Shown here: piece by piece, positions 1-8,513 of the stretch | Position numbering within the stretch: the first letter of the stretch is position 1 | Layout: every line of letters starts with the position of its first letter | Assembly: GCA_947491825.1 (NCBI GenBank) | Contig: CANLLM010000014.1 | Coordinates: 1 to 37,606 of the forward strand | DNA: 37,606 nucleotides | Source of the DNA: Bacteroidota bacterium | GTDB lineage: Bacteria > Bacteroidota > Bacteroidia > UKL13-3 | Reading direction: 5' to 3' | Made by a program: the position numbers and the translations under genes | The notes under the pieces: generated by a model | The model's database searches: none | Told to the model about the DNA's origin: nothing | Seen by the model: the letters and a program-made list of their open reading frames with translations, nothing else

Positions 1-112
1 CGATTGAATCTAATTTAGCAGCTTCAGCTTTAGCTTTGTCATCTGCAGATGGTCCGCAAGCAACGATTGCTAACATAGCAGTTGCAGCAGCGATTGATAA
101 TACTTTTTTCAT
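1..112 (-). CDS. Small lipoprotein, N-terminal part only
   Basis: The reverse strand reads MKKVLSIAAATAMLAIVACG and continues with an Ala/Lys/Asp-rich stretch to the window edge, so only 37 residues are visible and the C-terminus is missing. The first 18 residues are a lipoprotein signal peptide: two lysines, a hydrophobic core, then a lipobox ending in Cys19. The mature protein should be lipid-anchored in the envelope. The low-complexity Ala/Lys/Asp start resembles small abundant Bacteroidota lipoproteins, but no family can be named. A well-formed promoter lies just upstream, so it is probably transcribed alone. Confidence is high that this is a gene and nil about its function. Confidence 0.8.
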   Translation of the reverse strand, partial: MKKVLSIAAATAMLAIVACGPSADDKAKAEAAKLDSI

Positions 113-144
113 TGTGTTTGTTTTTTTCTTGATTAAAATCGGTG

Positions 145-174
145 CGAATATATGAATATATTTTAATAGTGCAA
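145..174 (-). promoter_or_regulatory. Bacteroidota-type promoter of the small lipoprotein
   Basis: On the reverse strand a TTG (172-174) is followed after exactly 19 bases by TATATTCG (145-152). This matches the TTTG-N19-TAnnTTTG pattern with one mismatch. It would give a leader of roughly 30 bases before the ATG at 112. It lies between the end of der and the lipoprotein, so the lipoprotein need not depend on read-through from der. Confidence 0.6.
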
Positions 175-181
175 GTTTTTT

Positions 182-1588
182 TTACTTTTTTCTCATGTAA
201 ATGACCATTGGAACACCATGGAAATCAAAATTTTCACGGATTTTGTTCTCCAAATAGCGTTTATAGCTTTCGGTTACATACTGAGGTAGATTACAGAAGA
301 ATGCAAATTTAGGGCTACGACCGGGTAGTTGCATTACAAATTTAATTTTAACGTACTTGCCTTTTGTTGATGGTGGCGGATAGTTTTCTATTAATTCAAG
401 CATCACTTCGTTTAGCTTATGGGTTTTAATCCTACGTCTTCTGCTCGCGTTTACGGTCATAGCCACATCAACTAACTTATGTATACGTTGTTTTTCTACG
501 GCCGATGTAAACAATACTGGCACGTCATTAAATGGCTTTAGTTTTTCTTTGATGGCATCTTCGTAAACTTTTGCTGTTTTGTGGTCTTTCTCTATTAAAT
601 CCCACTTGTTAACCACTATTACTAATCCTTTGCTATTTTTTACGGCAAGGTGGATTAAGTTCATGTCCTGAGAATCTAGACCAATGGTTGCATCAATTAC
701 CAAAACAGCTACATCACAATTTTCAAGTGCATTGATTGACCGCATCACCGAGTAAAATTCTATATCTTCCCTTACTTTAGATTTTTTGCGTATTCCGGCT
801 GTGTCTACCAGAAAAAACTTGTGTCCATAAGCGTTATACAAGGTATCTATGGTATCGCGGGTTGTACCAGCAATTTCGGTTACTATGTTTCTATCTTCCC
901 CTAAAAGCGCATTTACCAGAGATGATTTACCAACATTTGGTCTACCAACTATAGCTACTCTTGGAATAAAATTGACAGGTTCTTCTTTTTCTATTAAATC
1001 ATCATGCTCATCATACTCAGCAGCAAAGTTGTCTTCATCTGCATCTCCTTCAAAATCTTGGTCGTTATCTTCATTGGGCTCATCAATTAACTCAGGTTTA
1101 AGCTTATCCATGATGTCATCCAACAATTCTCCCGTACCGCTACCACTTACAGATGACAGAGAATATAAACTATCAAACCCAAGTTTATAAAACTCGCTCG
1201 CTTCGTAAATACGTTGGCTATTATCTACTTTGTTTACCACCAAATAAACTGGCTTATTGCTTTTACGCAATAGCTTTGCAAACTGACTGTCAAGATCTGT
1301 AATACCTGTTGCCACATCAACCATAAACAATAATAAATCTGCTTCTTTTATCGCAATATTTACTTGATCTCTGATGGCTGCTTCAAATACATCGTTACTG
1401 TTTGATACAAATCCTCCTGTATCAACTATGTTAAATCTCCGTCCGCACCATTCTACTTCACCATAATGTCTGTCGCGGGTTACACCCGAAAAGTCATCCA
1501 CAATGGCTTTTCTTCTACCCACCAAACGGTTAAAAAGTGTCGATTTTCCTACGTTGGGCCTCCCCACAATTGCTACCATGTTTCCCAT
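182..1588 (-). CDS. der: Der (EngA), tandem-domain ribosome assembly GTPase
   Basis: Der binds the large ribosomal subunit precursor and is essential for its maturation. The 468-residue product has two GTPase domains. The first has a P-loop GRPNVGKST at 9-17, DTGG at 57-60 and NKVD at 119-122. The second has GRPNVGKSS at 215-223, DTAG at 262-265 and NKWD at 327-330. A C-terminal KH-like region follows, with the family motif PPPSTKGKYVKIKFVMQ. The linker between the domains (about residues 169-203) is a strongly acidic insertion, so the protein is longer than the roughly 435 residues common in the family. The start MGNMVAIVG fits the family. It lies 37 bases after era on the same strand, so the two are probably co-transcribed. 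Confidence 0.97.
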   Translation of the reverse strand: MGNMVAIVGRPNVGKSTLFNRLVGRRKAIVDDFSGVTRDRHYGEVEWCGRRFNIVDTGGFVSNSNDVFEAAIRDQVNIAIKEADLLLFMVDVATGITDLDSQFAKLLRKSNKPVYLVVNKVDNSQRIYEASEFYKLGFDSLYSLSSVSGSGTGELLDDIMDKLKPELIDEPNEDNDQDFEGDADEDNFAAEYDEHDDLIEKEEPVNFIPRVAIVGRPNVGKSSLVNALLGEDRNIVTEIAGTTRDTIDTLYNAYGHKFFLVDTAGIRKKSKVREDIEFYSVMRSINALENCDVAVLVIDATIGLDSQDMNLIHLAVKNSKGLVIVVNKWDLIEKDHKTAKVYEDAIKEKLKPFNDVPVLFTSAVEKQRIHKLVDVAMTVNASRRRRIKTHKLNEVMLELIENYPPPSTKGKYVKIKFVMQLPGRSPKFAFFCNLPQYVTESYKRYLENKIRENFDFHGVPMVIYMRKK

Positions 1589-1625
1589 AATGTTACTTTT
1601 CTTTTTAAAATTACCTTTAAATTTA

Positions 1626-2516
1626 TTAATCCTCTTTGTATCCGAACTGTTTAAGCAGTTTGTCGCTGTCCCTCCAGTTTTCTTTTACTTTTACAAAGGT
1701 TTGCAAAAAAACTTGTTTGTCGAAAAAACGTTCTAAATCTCTGCGGGCTGCAATACCCACATTTTTAAGGGCAGAGCCCCCTTTTCCTATTAAAATCATT
1801 TTTTGTGAGTCGCGCATCACATAAATCTCTGCACTTATGCGTATTATTTTTTCATCCTCTTTAAATTCAACTACATCAACCTGCACGCTGTAAGGTATTT
1901 CTTCTTTGTAGCGCATCATGATTTTTTCTCGAATAATTTCCGATGCCACAAAACGCTCACTCTTATCAGTTAATTGATCATCTGGGAAGTACGATGGTCC
2001 TTCAGGTATAAATTCCATCAAGGTTGTCATGGCGCTATCTAGCCCAAATTTATTTAAAGCTGAAACCGGAATAACGTATGATGCATTAATTACTTTACTT
2101 TTAATGTAAGTAATTTTCTCTTCAACTTTCTGGTTATCACCAATCAAATCAATTTTGTTAACCAACACAATAAGAGGCAACTTAATTAACTTTAAACGGT
2201 CGTAAATGGCTTCATTCTCAGGGTGATCATCACTGTTGTCAGTGATAAACAAAACCACATCTGCATCTTGTAAACTTTGGTTCACAAAATCCATCATGCT
2301 ACCATGTAGTTTGTATTTGGGTTCTATAATTCCTGGTGTGTCACTAAAAACTAATTGGTACTCGGGTTTGCTTAAAATACCCATAATACGGTGACGAGTT
2401 GTTTGAACTTTTGGAGAAATTATAGAAATTTTTTCACCTACTAAAGCGTTCATTAACGTTGACTTACCTACATTTGGCTTGCCAATAATACTAACGTATC
2501 CTGATTTATGATTCAT
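1626..2516 (-). CDS. era: Era, 16S rRNA-binding GTPase
   Basis: Era binds the 3' end of 16S rRNA and helps assemble the small ribosomal subunit. The 296-residue product starts MNHKSGYVSIIGKPNVGKST, with a P-loop at 12-20, then a switch region with TTRH, DTPG and NKID motifs. A C-terminal KH domain contains GKGGSALKNVGIAARRDLE. I chose the ATG at 2516 because homologous Era proteins start only about ten residues before the P-loop; the frame also allows an ATG at 2528. The gene precedes der. Its 5' end overlaps the promoter of the oppositely oriented initiator tRNA gene. Confidence 0.96.
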   Translation of the reverse strand: MNHKSGYVSIIGKPNVGKSTLMNALVGEKISIISPKVQTTRHRIMGILSKPEYQLVFSDTPGIIEPKYKLHGSMMDFVNQSLQDADVVLFITDNSDDHPENEAIYDRLKLIKLPLIVLVNKIDLIGDNQKVEEKITYIKSKVINASYVIPVSALNKFGLDSAMTTLMEFIPEGPSYFPDDQLTDKSERFVASEIIREKIMMRYKEEIPYSVQVDVVEFKEDEKIIRISAEIYVMRDSQKMILIGKGGSALKNVGIAARRDLERFFDKQVFLQTFVKVKENWRDSDKLLKQFGYKED

Positions 2517-2521
2517 AAAAA

Positions 2522-2552
2522 TTTGCATGGCAAAGAAAGTGTATTATATTTG
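2522..2552 (+). promoter_or_regulatory. Promoter of the initiator tRNA gene
   Basis: TTTG (2522-2525), 19 bases, then TATATTTG (2545-2552) is an exact match to the Bacteroidota housekeeping promoter pattern. Transcription should start near 2557 and run through the tRNA to the terminator at about 2760. The -33 element sits right at the era start on the opposite strand, so the two transcription units abut. Confidence 0.75.
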
Positions 2553-2650
2553 CACTCCCAAATCGGTAGTGATTTTGATTTGAATTTTTAAAGATAAAAC
2601 GCTTAAAACTGGAGCACAGCGCAAAGGTCAATAGCATTTAAAAGATACAT

Positions 2651-2722
<72 letters not shown>

Positions 2723-2729
2723 CTAAGAC

Positions 2730-2764
2730 GAAAGACCAAACGAAAGTTTGGTCTTTTTCTTTTT
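2730..2764 (+). terminator. Intrinsic terminator after tRNA-fMet
   Basis: AAGACCAAAC (2732-2741), loop GAAA, then GTTTGGTCTT (2746-2755) is a perfect 10-pair stem followed by TTTCTTTTT. It begins within ten bases of the tRNA 3' end, so this is a single-gene transcript. Confidence 0.9.
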
Positions 2765-2765
2765 A

Positions 2766-3553
2766 AAATTTCCTGGTAGATCTACTATCTATGTATAGTT
2801 CGGTTTGCTTCGAATAATACCTTCCAGAGCCATTCTAATGCCTGATAGCGTGTAATGATGGCAAATGCCATAAACGTTATTTCTGCAAGCTTTATTCAGC
2901 TATAAATTGGGTAGTTTTTTTTAAATTAGTTAGATTTTGTGTGAACTAACCTTAAAAGTTGCTTGTTTATGGTAACAAAAAGGAATGAATGTGGTGTTTG
3001 AGATTTTAATACCATGAATAAACTATTGAACTAGAACAATAAATATCTTAAGGAAAGTAAAAATATGTTAATAGGAAGGTTGAATGTAACATCGGTTTAC
3101 GTTAAGATTTCGGGCATTCAACTCATGCCTAAATTTTGTTATTGATGAAGATGGCGATAATTCAATAATTAAGTATAAAACAAATTTATCAGCTTTAAAA
3201 ACCTGAATAAAAAAAAGAGTCCGGTGTTTGATAAAAATCCATAAATAAATAAGGATTTAGCCTCCGCAGGTTTCGCAATCTTCTAACGTCTTTAAAATTA
3301 CTTTTAAAAATCCCTCTAGGGTAAAAAAGCCTGATTTTGAAGTGCGGTTGAGCCATTAAGAAATAGTGTTATTTTTTCAAACATTAACCGAACTCTTGCT
3401 TGCAATATTAGAGGTATTTGTTGATTTATCCTAAGGGGGGTTAGATGTTTAACGATGAATTTTCAATGATATTTTCATTCCAATCTCTTTCAATGAAAAT
3501 CGAATGATACATTTATGTTTTACTAATAGATTTGTTTTGCTAAAAAATTGCAT
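2766..3553. other. Gene-free stretch with decayed-looking short reading frames
   Basis: About 790 bases hold no convincing gene. All frames are broken by stops. Two short pieces have protein-like composition but no start codon: on the forward strand, about 37 codons ending near 3210 (…NFVIDEDGDNSIIKYKT…); on the reverse strand, 32 codons (3257-3355) ending in TLEDCETCGG followed by a stop. They may be remains of dead genes, but they are too short to identify. No tRNA, array or clear promoter was seen. Confidence 0.4.
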
Positions 3554-3586
3554 AAAAAAACTGCACCCTTTAGGTACAGTTTTTAA
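3554..3586 (-). terminator. Intrinsic terminator of the WG-repeat gene
   Basis: On the reverse strand, AAAAACTGTACC, a five-base loop and GGTGCAGTTTTT form a 12-pair stem with one G-U pair (arms 3556-3567 and 3573-3584), followed by T residues. It lies 16 bases after the WG-repeat stop codon. Confidence 0.8.
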
Positions 3587-3601
3587 ATATTGTTTGGTAA
3601 T

Positions 3602-3994
3602 TTACTGTAAGGTTACAACCTCTTCGCCTGCCTCGTTTATAAGGCCTCTTCGCCCATTAAGCGAAACAATAGCTAGTCCGTTCTTAAATGGCCCGATAAA
3701 ATCGTATTTAACAGGTATATATTCTTCACCAGCTTCATTTATAAAACCATATTTACCTGCAATTTCAACCTTTGCCCTACCTTTTTCCCAAGGGTAAATC
3801 TGGTCGTATTTTACAGGAACAAATTCTTCACCGGCTTCATTGATGAAGCCTTGCTTGCCGTCTTTTTCAACCTTGGCTATTCCGTTTTTAAATGGGTGTA
3901 TTATATCATAACCCGATGCGGGCTTTTTACCTCCCTTTTGTGCAAATGCGGTAACTGAAAATAATATAACTATGCTTAATAAAAATCCTCTCAT
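3602..3994 (-). CDS. Secreted WG-repeat protein
   Basis: The 130-residue product begins with a Sec signal peptide (MRGFLLSIVILFSVTAFAQ, cleavage after about residue 19). The rest is three WG (KWG) repeat units of about 32 residues, each with the pattern PFKNGxAxVxxxGKxGFINEAGEExVPVKYD. The usual Trp-Gly is mostly Tyr/Gln/Arg-Gly here. WG repeats are common in Bacteroidota extracytoplasmic proteins, probably as a beta-repeat scaffold; no enzymatic activity is known for them. At 130 residues it is a short member. It has its own -7 element and terminator, so it is probably monocistronic. The family is clear; the role is unknown. Confidence 0.85.
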   Translation of the reverse strand: MRGFLLSIVILFSVTAFAQKGGKKPASGYDIIHPFKNGIAKVEKDGKQGFINEAGEEFVPVKYDQIYPWEKGRAKVEIAGKYGFINEAGEEYIPVKYDFIGPFKNGLAIVSLNGRRGLINEAGEEVVTLQ

Positions 3995-4014
3995 TTCTTA
4001 TTCCTAAATTTAGC

Positions 4015-4022
4015 CAAATATA
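4015..4022 (-). promoter_or_regulatory. -7 element upstream of the WG-repeat gene
   Basis: TATATTTG on the reverse strand, about 20 bases before the ATG at 3994. No TTG is found at the expected distance upstream, so only half of the promoter pattern is present. Confidence 0.45.
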
Positions 4023-4102
4023 TGAGTTTGAGTATTTATTTCTCATGCATGTGGCATTAAAGTGCAAAAATATTGACTATCAGCGAGAAAAATAATTGAA
4101 AA

Positions 4103-6307
4103 TTATCTTCTGCGTTTTTTTCTTTTTTCGTCTTTACGGTTGTTTTTATCAATCTTATGGTTAATTCTGCGAGGTGCAGATACTTCTGCAACATCTAAAT
4201 CTATTTGGCGTTTTTGAAGATCAGCCTGTTTAACAATGACCTTCACTTCACCACCTAATTGAAACATTTTACGGGTACGTCTGCCAATAATCCATTGGTT
4301 AAATTCATCGTAATCATAAAAGTCATCTGTTAAGTTGGCTAATCTTACCAAGCCTTCGCATTTGTATTCAGTTATCTCAACATAAATTCCCCATTCGGTA
4401 ATCCCACTTATTATGCCGTCAAACTGCTCGCCAATAAATTGTTTAATATACTCTACTTGTTTATATTTTACACTCGCACGTTCGGCATCAGCTGCCTGAA
4501 TTTCCATTTGTGAAGCGTGTTTGCATTTTTCTTCATACTCCAATTCATTAGCCGATTTGCCGTTGTTTAAATAAGCAAACAATAAGCGGTGTGCCATTAA
4601 ATCTGGGTATCTTCGGATTGGAGAGGTAAAGTGCGTGTAATAATCAAATGCTAAACCATAATGACTTGTTTTTTTTGTACTATAATATGCCTTCATCATG
4701 CTACGTACCGCCATGTTTTGAACAATGTTTTGTTCTGGCTTACCTTCTACATCGTTTAATAAATTATTAAATGAAGTGGAGATAGATTTTTGTGAAGTTG
4801 TTTGTATGCTCAATCCAAAACGTGCTGCAAACAAATTAAATAGTTTTAGTTTTTCTTCGCTTGGAGGCTCGTGGACACGGTACACGAAAGTTTTAGGTTG
4901 TTTTTCGCTTTTCATTTTATGCACAAGCTCTGCTACAGTTCTGTTGGCTAATAACATAAACTCCTCAATCATTTTGTGTGCATCTTTACGCACCTTTTTA
5001 AATATACCTATTGGCTTAAAGTTTTCATCTAACTTAAACTTTACCTCTTCCGTTTCAAAGTTAACGGCTCCATTTTTAAATCGTGCTTTTCGTAATATTA
5101 ATGCAATATCGTTTAATGTGTTAATTTCCTTTGCAAAATCGCCTACTTTACTTTCAATACGTTCTTGAGCATCTTCGTATGCAAATCGTCTGTCACTGTA
5201 AATTACTGTTTTTCCAATCCACTTATCTAATACTTCACCCTCAAGGTTCATTTTAAAAACGGCACTAAATGTTAATTTCTCTTCGTTGGGACGAAGTGAA
5301 CAAACGCCATTACTTAATTTCTCAGGTAGCATTGGGATGGTTCTATCTACCAAATAAACCGATGTAGCTCGCTCAAAAGCTTCTGCATCAAGCACACTAT
5401 CTTTGGTTACATAATGAGATACATCAGCAATATGAACACCAATCTCGAATATACCATCACCAATATCCTCAATTGAAAGTGCATCATCAAAATCTTTTGC
5501 ATCTTCAGGATCGATTGTAAACGTGGTAATTTTCCTGAAATCTTTCCGCTTGGCTATTTCATCATTGGTAATTACATCACGGATTTTATCTGCCTCTTTT
5601 TCTACCGCATCAGGAAATTTATTTGCAAAACCATACTCAGCAATAATGGCGTGCATTTCGGTATTGTGGTCGCCAGGCTTACCTAGAATTTCTATGATTT
5701 CTCCAATTGGGTTTTTGTGCTCGTTGCTCCAATCAACTACACGTGCTAGCACTTTTTCTCCATTTTTGGCATTGTTTATTTTGCCTTCTGGAATGAAAAT
5801 ATCAATTGGTACACGTTTATCATCGGGCGAAACGAATGCATAATTATGGCCTAGCTCAACCACTCCTACGAATTCCTCCCGTTTGCGTTTAAGCACTTCT
5901 ATCACTTCTCCTTCCACTCGGCTTCCACTGCGTTTGGCAAATAGGTTCACTTTAACGGTATCGCCATGCAAGCCTGTATTTAAGTTTTCGCTTCCAATGT
6001 AAATATCATCTTTAATTTCGCTTCCTTCTTCAGGTATTACAAATCCAGCACCACGTTGGGTTACTTCTAATTTACCCGTTATAAAATGTGTAGTTAATAA
6101 CGCCAAATATTTACCTGGCATTACCTCATCAATCATCCCATCTTTTTCCATTTGTTTCAGGGTTCTGATGATGTAGTTTTTACCTTCGGTACTTTCTATA
6201 TTTAATGCTGCACAAATTTGTTTGTAGTTGAATGCTTTTTTACTGTTTGCTGCAAAAAAACGCTCTATTTCCTTACTTACAGTTTTTAAGTTTTTTTCTC
6301 TTTTCAT
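4103..6307 (-). CDS. rnr: Ribonuclease R, 3'-5' exoribonuclease
   Basis: RNase R degrades structured RNA processively from the 3' end and works in mRNA turnover and rRNA quality control. The 734-residue product shows the family order: a winged-helix-like start (about 1-65), two cold-shock domains (about 75-210), the RNB catalytic domain and an S1 domain (about 640-715). The RNB active-site segment is TIDPEDAKDFDDALS around residues 264-278, with the metal-binding aspartates present. It ends in a very basic tail (KNNRKDEKRKKRRR), typical of RNase R. The ATG is followed by MKREKNLKTVS. No promoter was recognised upstream. The gene lies 76 bases after the exonuclease gene on the same strand, so they may share a transcript. 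Confidence 0.96.
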   Translation of the reverse strand: MKREKNLKTVSKEIERFFAANSKKAFNYKQICAALNIESTEGKNYIIRTLKQMEKDGMIDEVMPGKYLALLTTHFITGKLEVTQRGAGFVIPEEGSEIKDDIYIGSENLNTGLHGDTVKVNLFAKRSGSRVEGEVIEVLKRKREEFVGVVELGHNYAFVSPDDKRVPIDIFIPEGKINNAKNGEKVLARVVDWSNEHKNPIGEIIEILGKPGDHNTEMHAIIAEYGFANKFPDAVEKEADKIRDVITNDEIAKRKDFRKITTFTIDPEDAKDFDDALSIEDIGDGIFEIGVHIADVSHYVTKDSVLDAEAFERATSVYLVDRTIPMLPEKLSNGVCSLRPNEEKLTFSAVFKMNLEGEVLDKWIGKTVIYSDRRFAYEDAQERIESKVGDFAKEINTLNDIALILRKARFKNGAVNFETEEVKFKLDENFKPIGIFKKVRKDAHKMIEEFMLLANRTVAELVHKMKSEKQPKTFVYRVHEPPSEEKLKLFNLFAARFGLSIQTTSQKSISTSFNNLLNDVEGKPEQNIVQNMAVRSMMKAYYSTKKTSHYGLAFDYYTHFTSPIRRYPDLMAHRLLFAYLNNGKSANELEYEEKCKHASQMEIQAADAERASVKYKQVEYIKQFIGEQFDGIISGITEWGIYVEITEYKCEGLVRLANLTDDFYDYDEFNQWIIGRRTRKMFQLGGEVKVIVKQADLQKRQIDLDVAEVSAPRRINHKIDKNNRKDEKRKKRRR

Positions 6308-6383
6308 ATGATCATTTACCTTGGTAAAAGTAAGTAAAATCGGATTAGGATAATGTTAACTTTTTGAGGTTGGTTTCCAAGCT

Positions 6384-7103
6384 TTAGCTCATAATCACAT
6401 CTTGCTCTTCTAATAAAGCCTCGCCTCTGAATCTAAGGATCAGTTGAGCAACCGTAACCACATCTTTTTGACAATAGGTTTTAATACGTTCTAAATCTTT
6501 TTCATTCCAATATACCGTCCAAACCTGGCTACCATCTATATCATTTTTTGGGGTTGGTATGTTAAATGTGGCGGCCAATAACTCTAAGGAAGTAAAGTTT
6601 TTAAAATCGCCAAATTTCCATAGTTCCATGGTGTCAAGGTGATTTACTTCCCATGGTTTTTTGCCGGCAATGTTTAATAGAGTGGGGATTTCTAGGCCGT
6701 TTATCAGCATCCTTCTGCATAAGTAGGGGAAGTCAAATTCCTTGCCGTTGTGCGCGCACAACAGGTTATCGGGGTCATCAAAATGTCTATTTAGCATGGT
6801 AATAAATTCGTCTAATAAAATTTTCTCCTCATCGCCATAAAAAGATTTTACCCTGAATTGCCAATAGTTTCCACTTCTATTAAATATGCCAACCGAAATG
6901 CAAATAATCTTCCCAAACTCTGCATAAATTCCTGCCCGTGGATATATGTCAGCAGCCGTTTGTGATTCTTCACGTTTGATAAAAGCGGATTTTTTATCCC
7001 ATAAATGTTGCCATTTTTCTGGCGCATGCCGGTAGTTGGGGTGTTGTGGCACTGTTTCAATATCAAGTACCAACATTTTTGTTAAGTCGAGGTTTTGTAA
7101 CAT
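6384..7103 (-). CDS. PolB-like predicted 3'-5' exonuclease
   Basis: The 239-residue product is a stand-alone DEDDy-type exonuclease domain of the kind annotated as a predicted PolB-like 3'-5' exonuclease. The three motifs are visible: ExoI LDIETVP (Asp14, Glu16), ExoII CAHNGKEFDFPYL (Asp124), and ExoIII YCQKD (Tyr210 and Asp214, the YxxxD signature). There is no polymerase domain, so it probably trims DNA or RNA 3' ends in repair or RNA processing; the substrate cannot be told from sequence. It stands immediately upstream of rnr. Confidence 0.85.
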   Translation of the reverse strand: MLQNLDLTKMLVLDIETVPQHPNYRHAPEKWQHLWDKKSAFIKREESQTAADIYPRAGIYAEFGKIICISVGIFNRSGNYWQFRVKSFYGDEEKILLDEFITMLNRHFDDPDNLLCAHNGKEFDFPYLCRRMLINGLEIPTLLNIAGKKPWEVNHLDTMELWKFGDFKNFTSLELLAATFNIPTPKNDIDGSQVWTVYWNEKDLERIKTYCQKDVVTVAQLILRFRGEALLEEQDVIMS

Positions 7104-7418
7104 ATTCTTGGCTAATTAAGGTTACTTCGATTTTACGATTAATATTTTTAATTTAAAAGGGATTGACTCGCCTGGCCTTAGTTTCTACTAAATGTTATAG
7201 CTGCTCAGTGCCATATGGCTTTAGAGCTCATTTTTTAGCTTCAGCTGTTAACTCCCCATTTCGTCAACTGCAATTGTCAATTCTCGTTGCTGCGCTTCAA
7301 ACTTCTGTTATCTTTAACGCAATATTTGTCTCCGTGAATTCCAACTTTTCAAGTTTACTATATGTTTTCTTTATGGATTATATGATGCGAATCATGGTTA
7401 TTGATTGCAATTAAATAA
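7104..7418. other. Divergent intergenic stretch, no gene supported
   Basis: This AT-rich stretch separates the reverse-strand exonuclease gene from the forward-strand export operon. It contains a forward open frame (7163-7414), but that frame has no family resemblance and a poor start, so I do not call it. The stretch should hold the promoters of both neighbours; only the element at its right end is recognisable. Confidence 0.4.
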
Positions 7419-7426
7419 TAGATTTG
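7419..7426 (+). promoter_or_regulatory. -7 element directly before the export operon
   Basis: TAGATTTG ends five bases before the ATG at 7431. If it is the -7 element, transcription would begin at or next to the start codon. The nearest upstream TTG elements are spaced less than ideally (about 15 bases). It belongs to a group of similarly placed elements in this window. Confidence 0.45.
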
Positions 7427-7430
7427 GAGT

Positions 7431-8513
7431 ATGAATAAATTTAGCCTATTGCTATTGGCTACAATGGTTTTGTATGCTTGCAAAAGTAAAGTAGAAACGA
7501 CCAAGCCAATTGTATCAAATATTACTGAGTCTGTTTATGCTTCGGGTGTAATTAAAGCTGCTAATCAATACCAGGTATTCGCGACAGTAAATGGTATTAT
7601 CAATGCTATTTTTGTTACCGAAGGCGATGAAGTAATAAAAGGTACACCGCTGTTGTCTGTCGTAAACGAGATATCAAAGATAAATACCGAAAATGCTCGA
7701 TTAACTGCTTCATACAACGACTACGCTACCAATAAAAGTAAGTTGTATGAACTAAAAGTTAATATTGATTTTGCTAAAAACAAGTGGCTTGTTGATTCTT
7801 CACTTTATAACCGCCAGTTAACCTTGTGGAATCAACAAGTGGGTTCGCAGGTTGAAATAGAACAACGTAAATTGGCTTACGAAAACTCACGCGCACTATA
7901 CCAATCTGCTTTGTTAAAGTACGAGGAGTTAAAACGGCAGTTAAGTTTTATGTCAAAGCAATCAAAAAATAACCTACAAATTTCTTTAAAGCAAAATCAA
8001 GATTTTATTGTAAAGAGTGAGGTTGATGGCAAGGTTTACAGCATTTTAAAAGAGAATGGGGAAATGGTCACCCCTCAAATGGCTCTTGCTATTGTGGGTT
8101 CTAATACCAGTTTCAAGTTAGAACTTCAGGTTGATGAATATGACATTGTGCGACTGAAAAAGGGACAATTGGTTTTAATCAGTTTAGATAGTTATAAAGG
8201 AGAGGTGTTTGAAGCGGTTATAGAAAAAATAAATCCATTGATGAATGAGCGTACCAAGTCGTTTTTGGTCGAAGCAAAGTTTATCAAAACACCACCTGTG
8301 TTATATCCTAATTTGACCGTGGAGGCCAATGTGGTGATTCAAACTAAAAATAATGTTTTAACCCTACCGCGTAGCTTAGTTAGTGATGATGGTTTTGTTA
8401 CTACAAAAAGTGGTGATAAAGTTGCCGTTAAGATGGGATTAAAGGATTATGAGCGCGTGGAGATTTTATCGGGGATTACTGCCGATGATGAAATTATTGG
8501 GAAAATAAAATGA
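7431..8513 (+). CDS. Efflux adaptor lipoprotein (HlyD/MFP family)
   Basis: This periplasmic adaptor should connect an inner-membrane exporter to an outer-membrane channel. The 360-residue product starts with a lipoprotein signal (MNKFSLLLLATMVLYACKS, lipid-modified Cys17). Next come a biotinyl/lipoyl-like half (ASGVIKAANQYQVFATVNG, about 35-75), a helical hairpin rich in Lys/Gln/Glu (about 80-180), the second lipoyl half (VDGKVYSILKENGEMV) and beta-barrel domains. Its stop overlaps the start of the permease gene by four bases (ATGA), so the three genes form one operon. No outer-membrane TolC-like factor is encoded here; it must come from elsewhere. The substrate is unknown. Confidence 0.88.
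   Translation: MNKFSLLLLATMVLYACKSKVETTKPIVSNITESVYASGVIKAANQYQVFATVNGIINAIFVTEGDEVIKGTPLLSVVNEISKINTENARLTASYNDYATNKSKLYELKVNIDFAKNKWLVDSSLYNRQLTLWNQQVGSQVEIEQRKLAYENSRALYQSALLKYEELKRQLSFMSKQSKNNLQISLKQNQDFIVKSEVDGKVYSILKENGEMVTPQMALAIVGSNTSFKLELQVDEYDIVRLKKGQLVLISLDSYKGEVFEAVIEKINPLMNERTKSFLVEAKFIKTPPVLYPNLTVEANVVIQTKNNVLTLPRSLVSDDGFVTTKSGDKVAVKMGLKDYERVEILSGITADDEIIGKIK

Noticed and set aside
1466-1824. Small forward frames across der and era
   Set aside because: They are antisense readings of the conserved GTPase domains, with no independent support.
3257-3355. Reverse frame ending in TLEDCETCGG as the tail of a ribonucleotide reductase or similar enzyme
   Set aside because: Only 32 codons are open, there is no start, and the paired Cys tail alone is not diagnostic. 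It is noted only as a possible relic.
7163-7414. Forward open frame of 83 codons
   Set aside because: Composition is not protein-like, no family is recognised, and it fills the divergent promoter region of the export operon.
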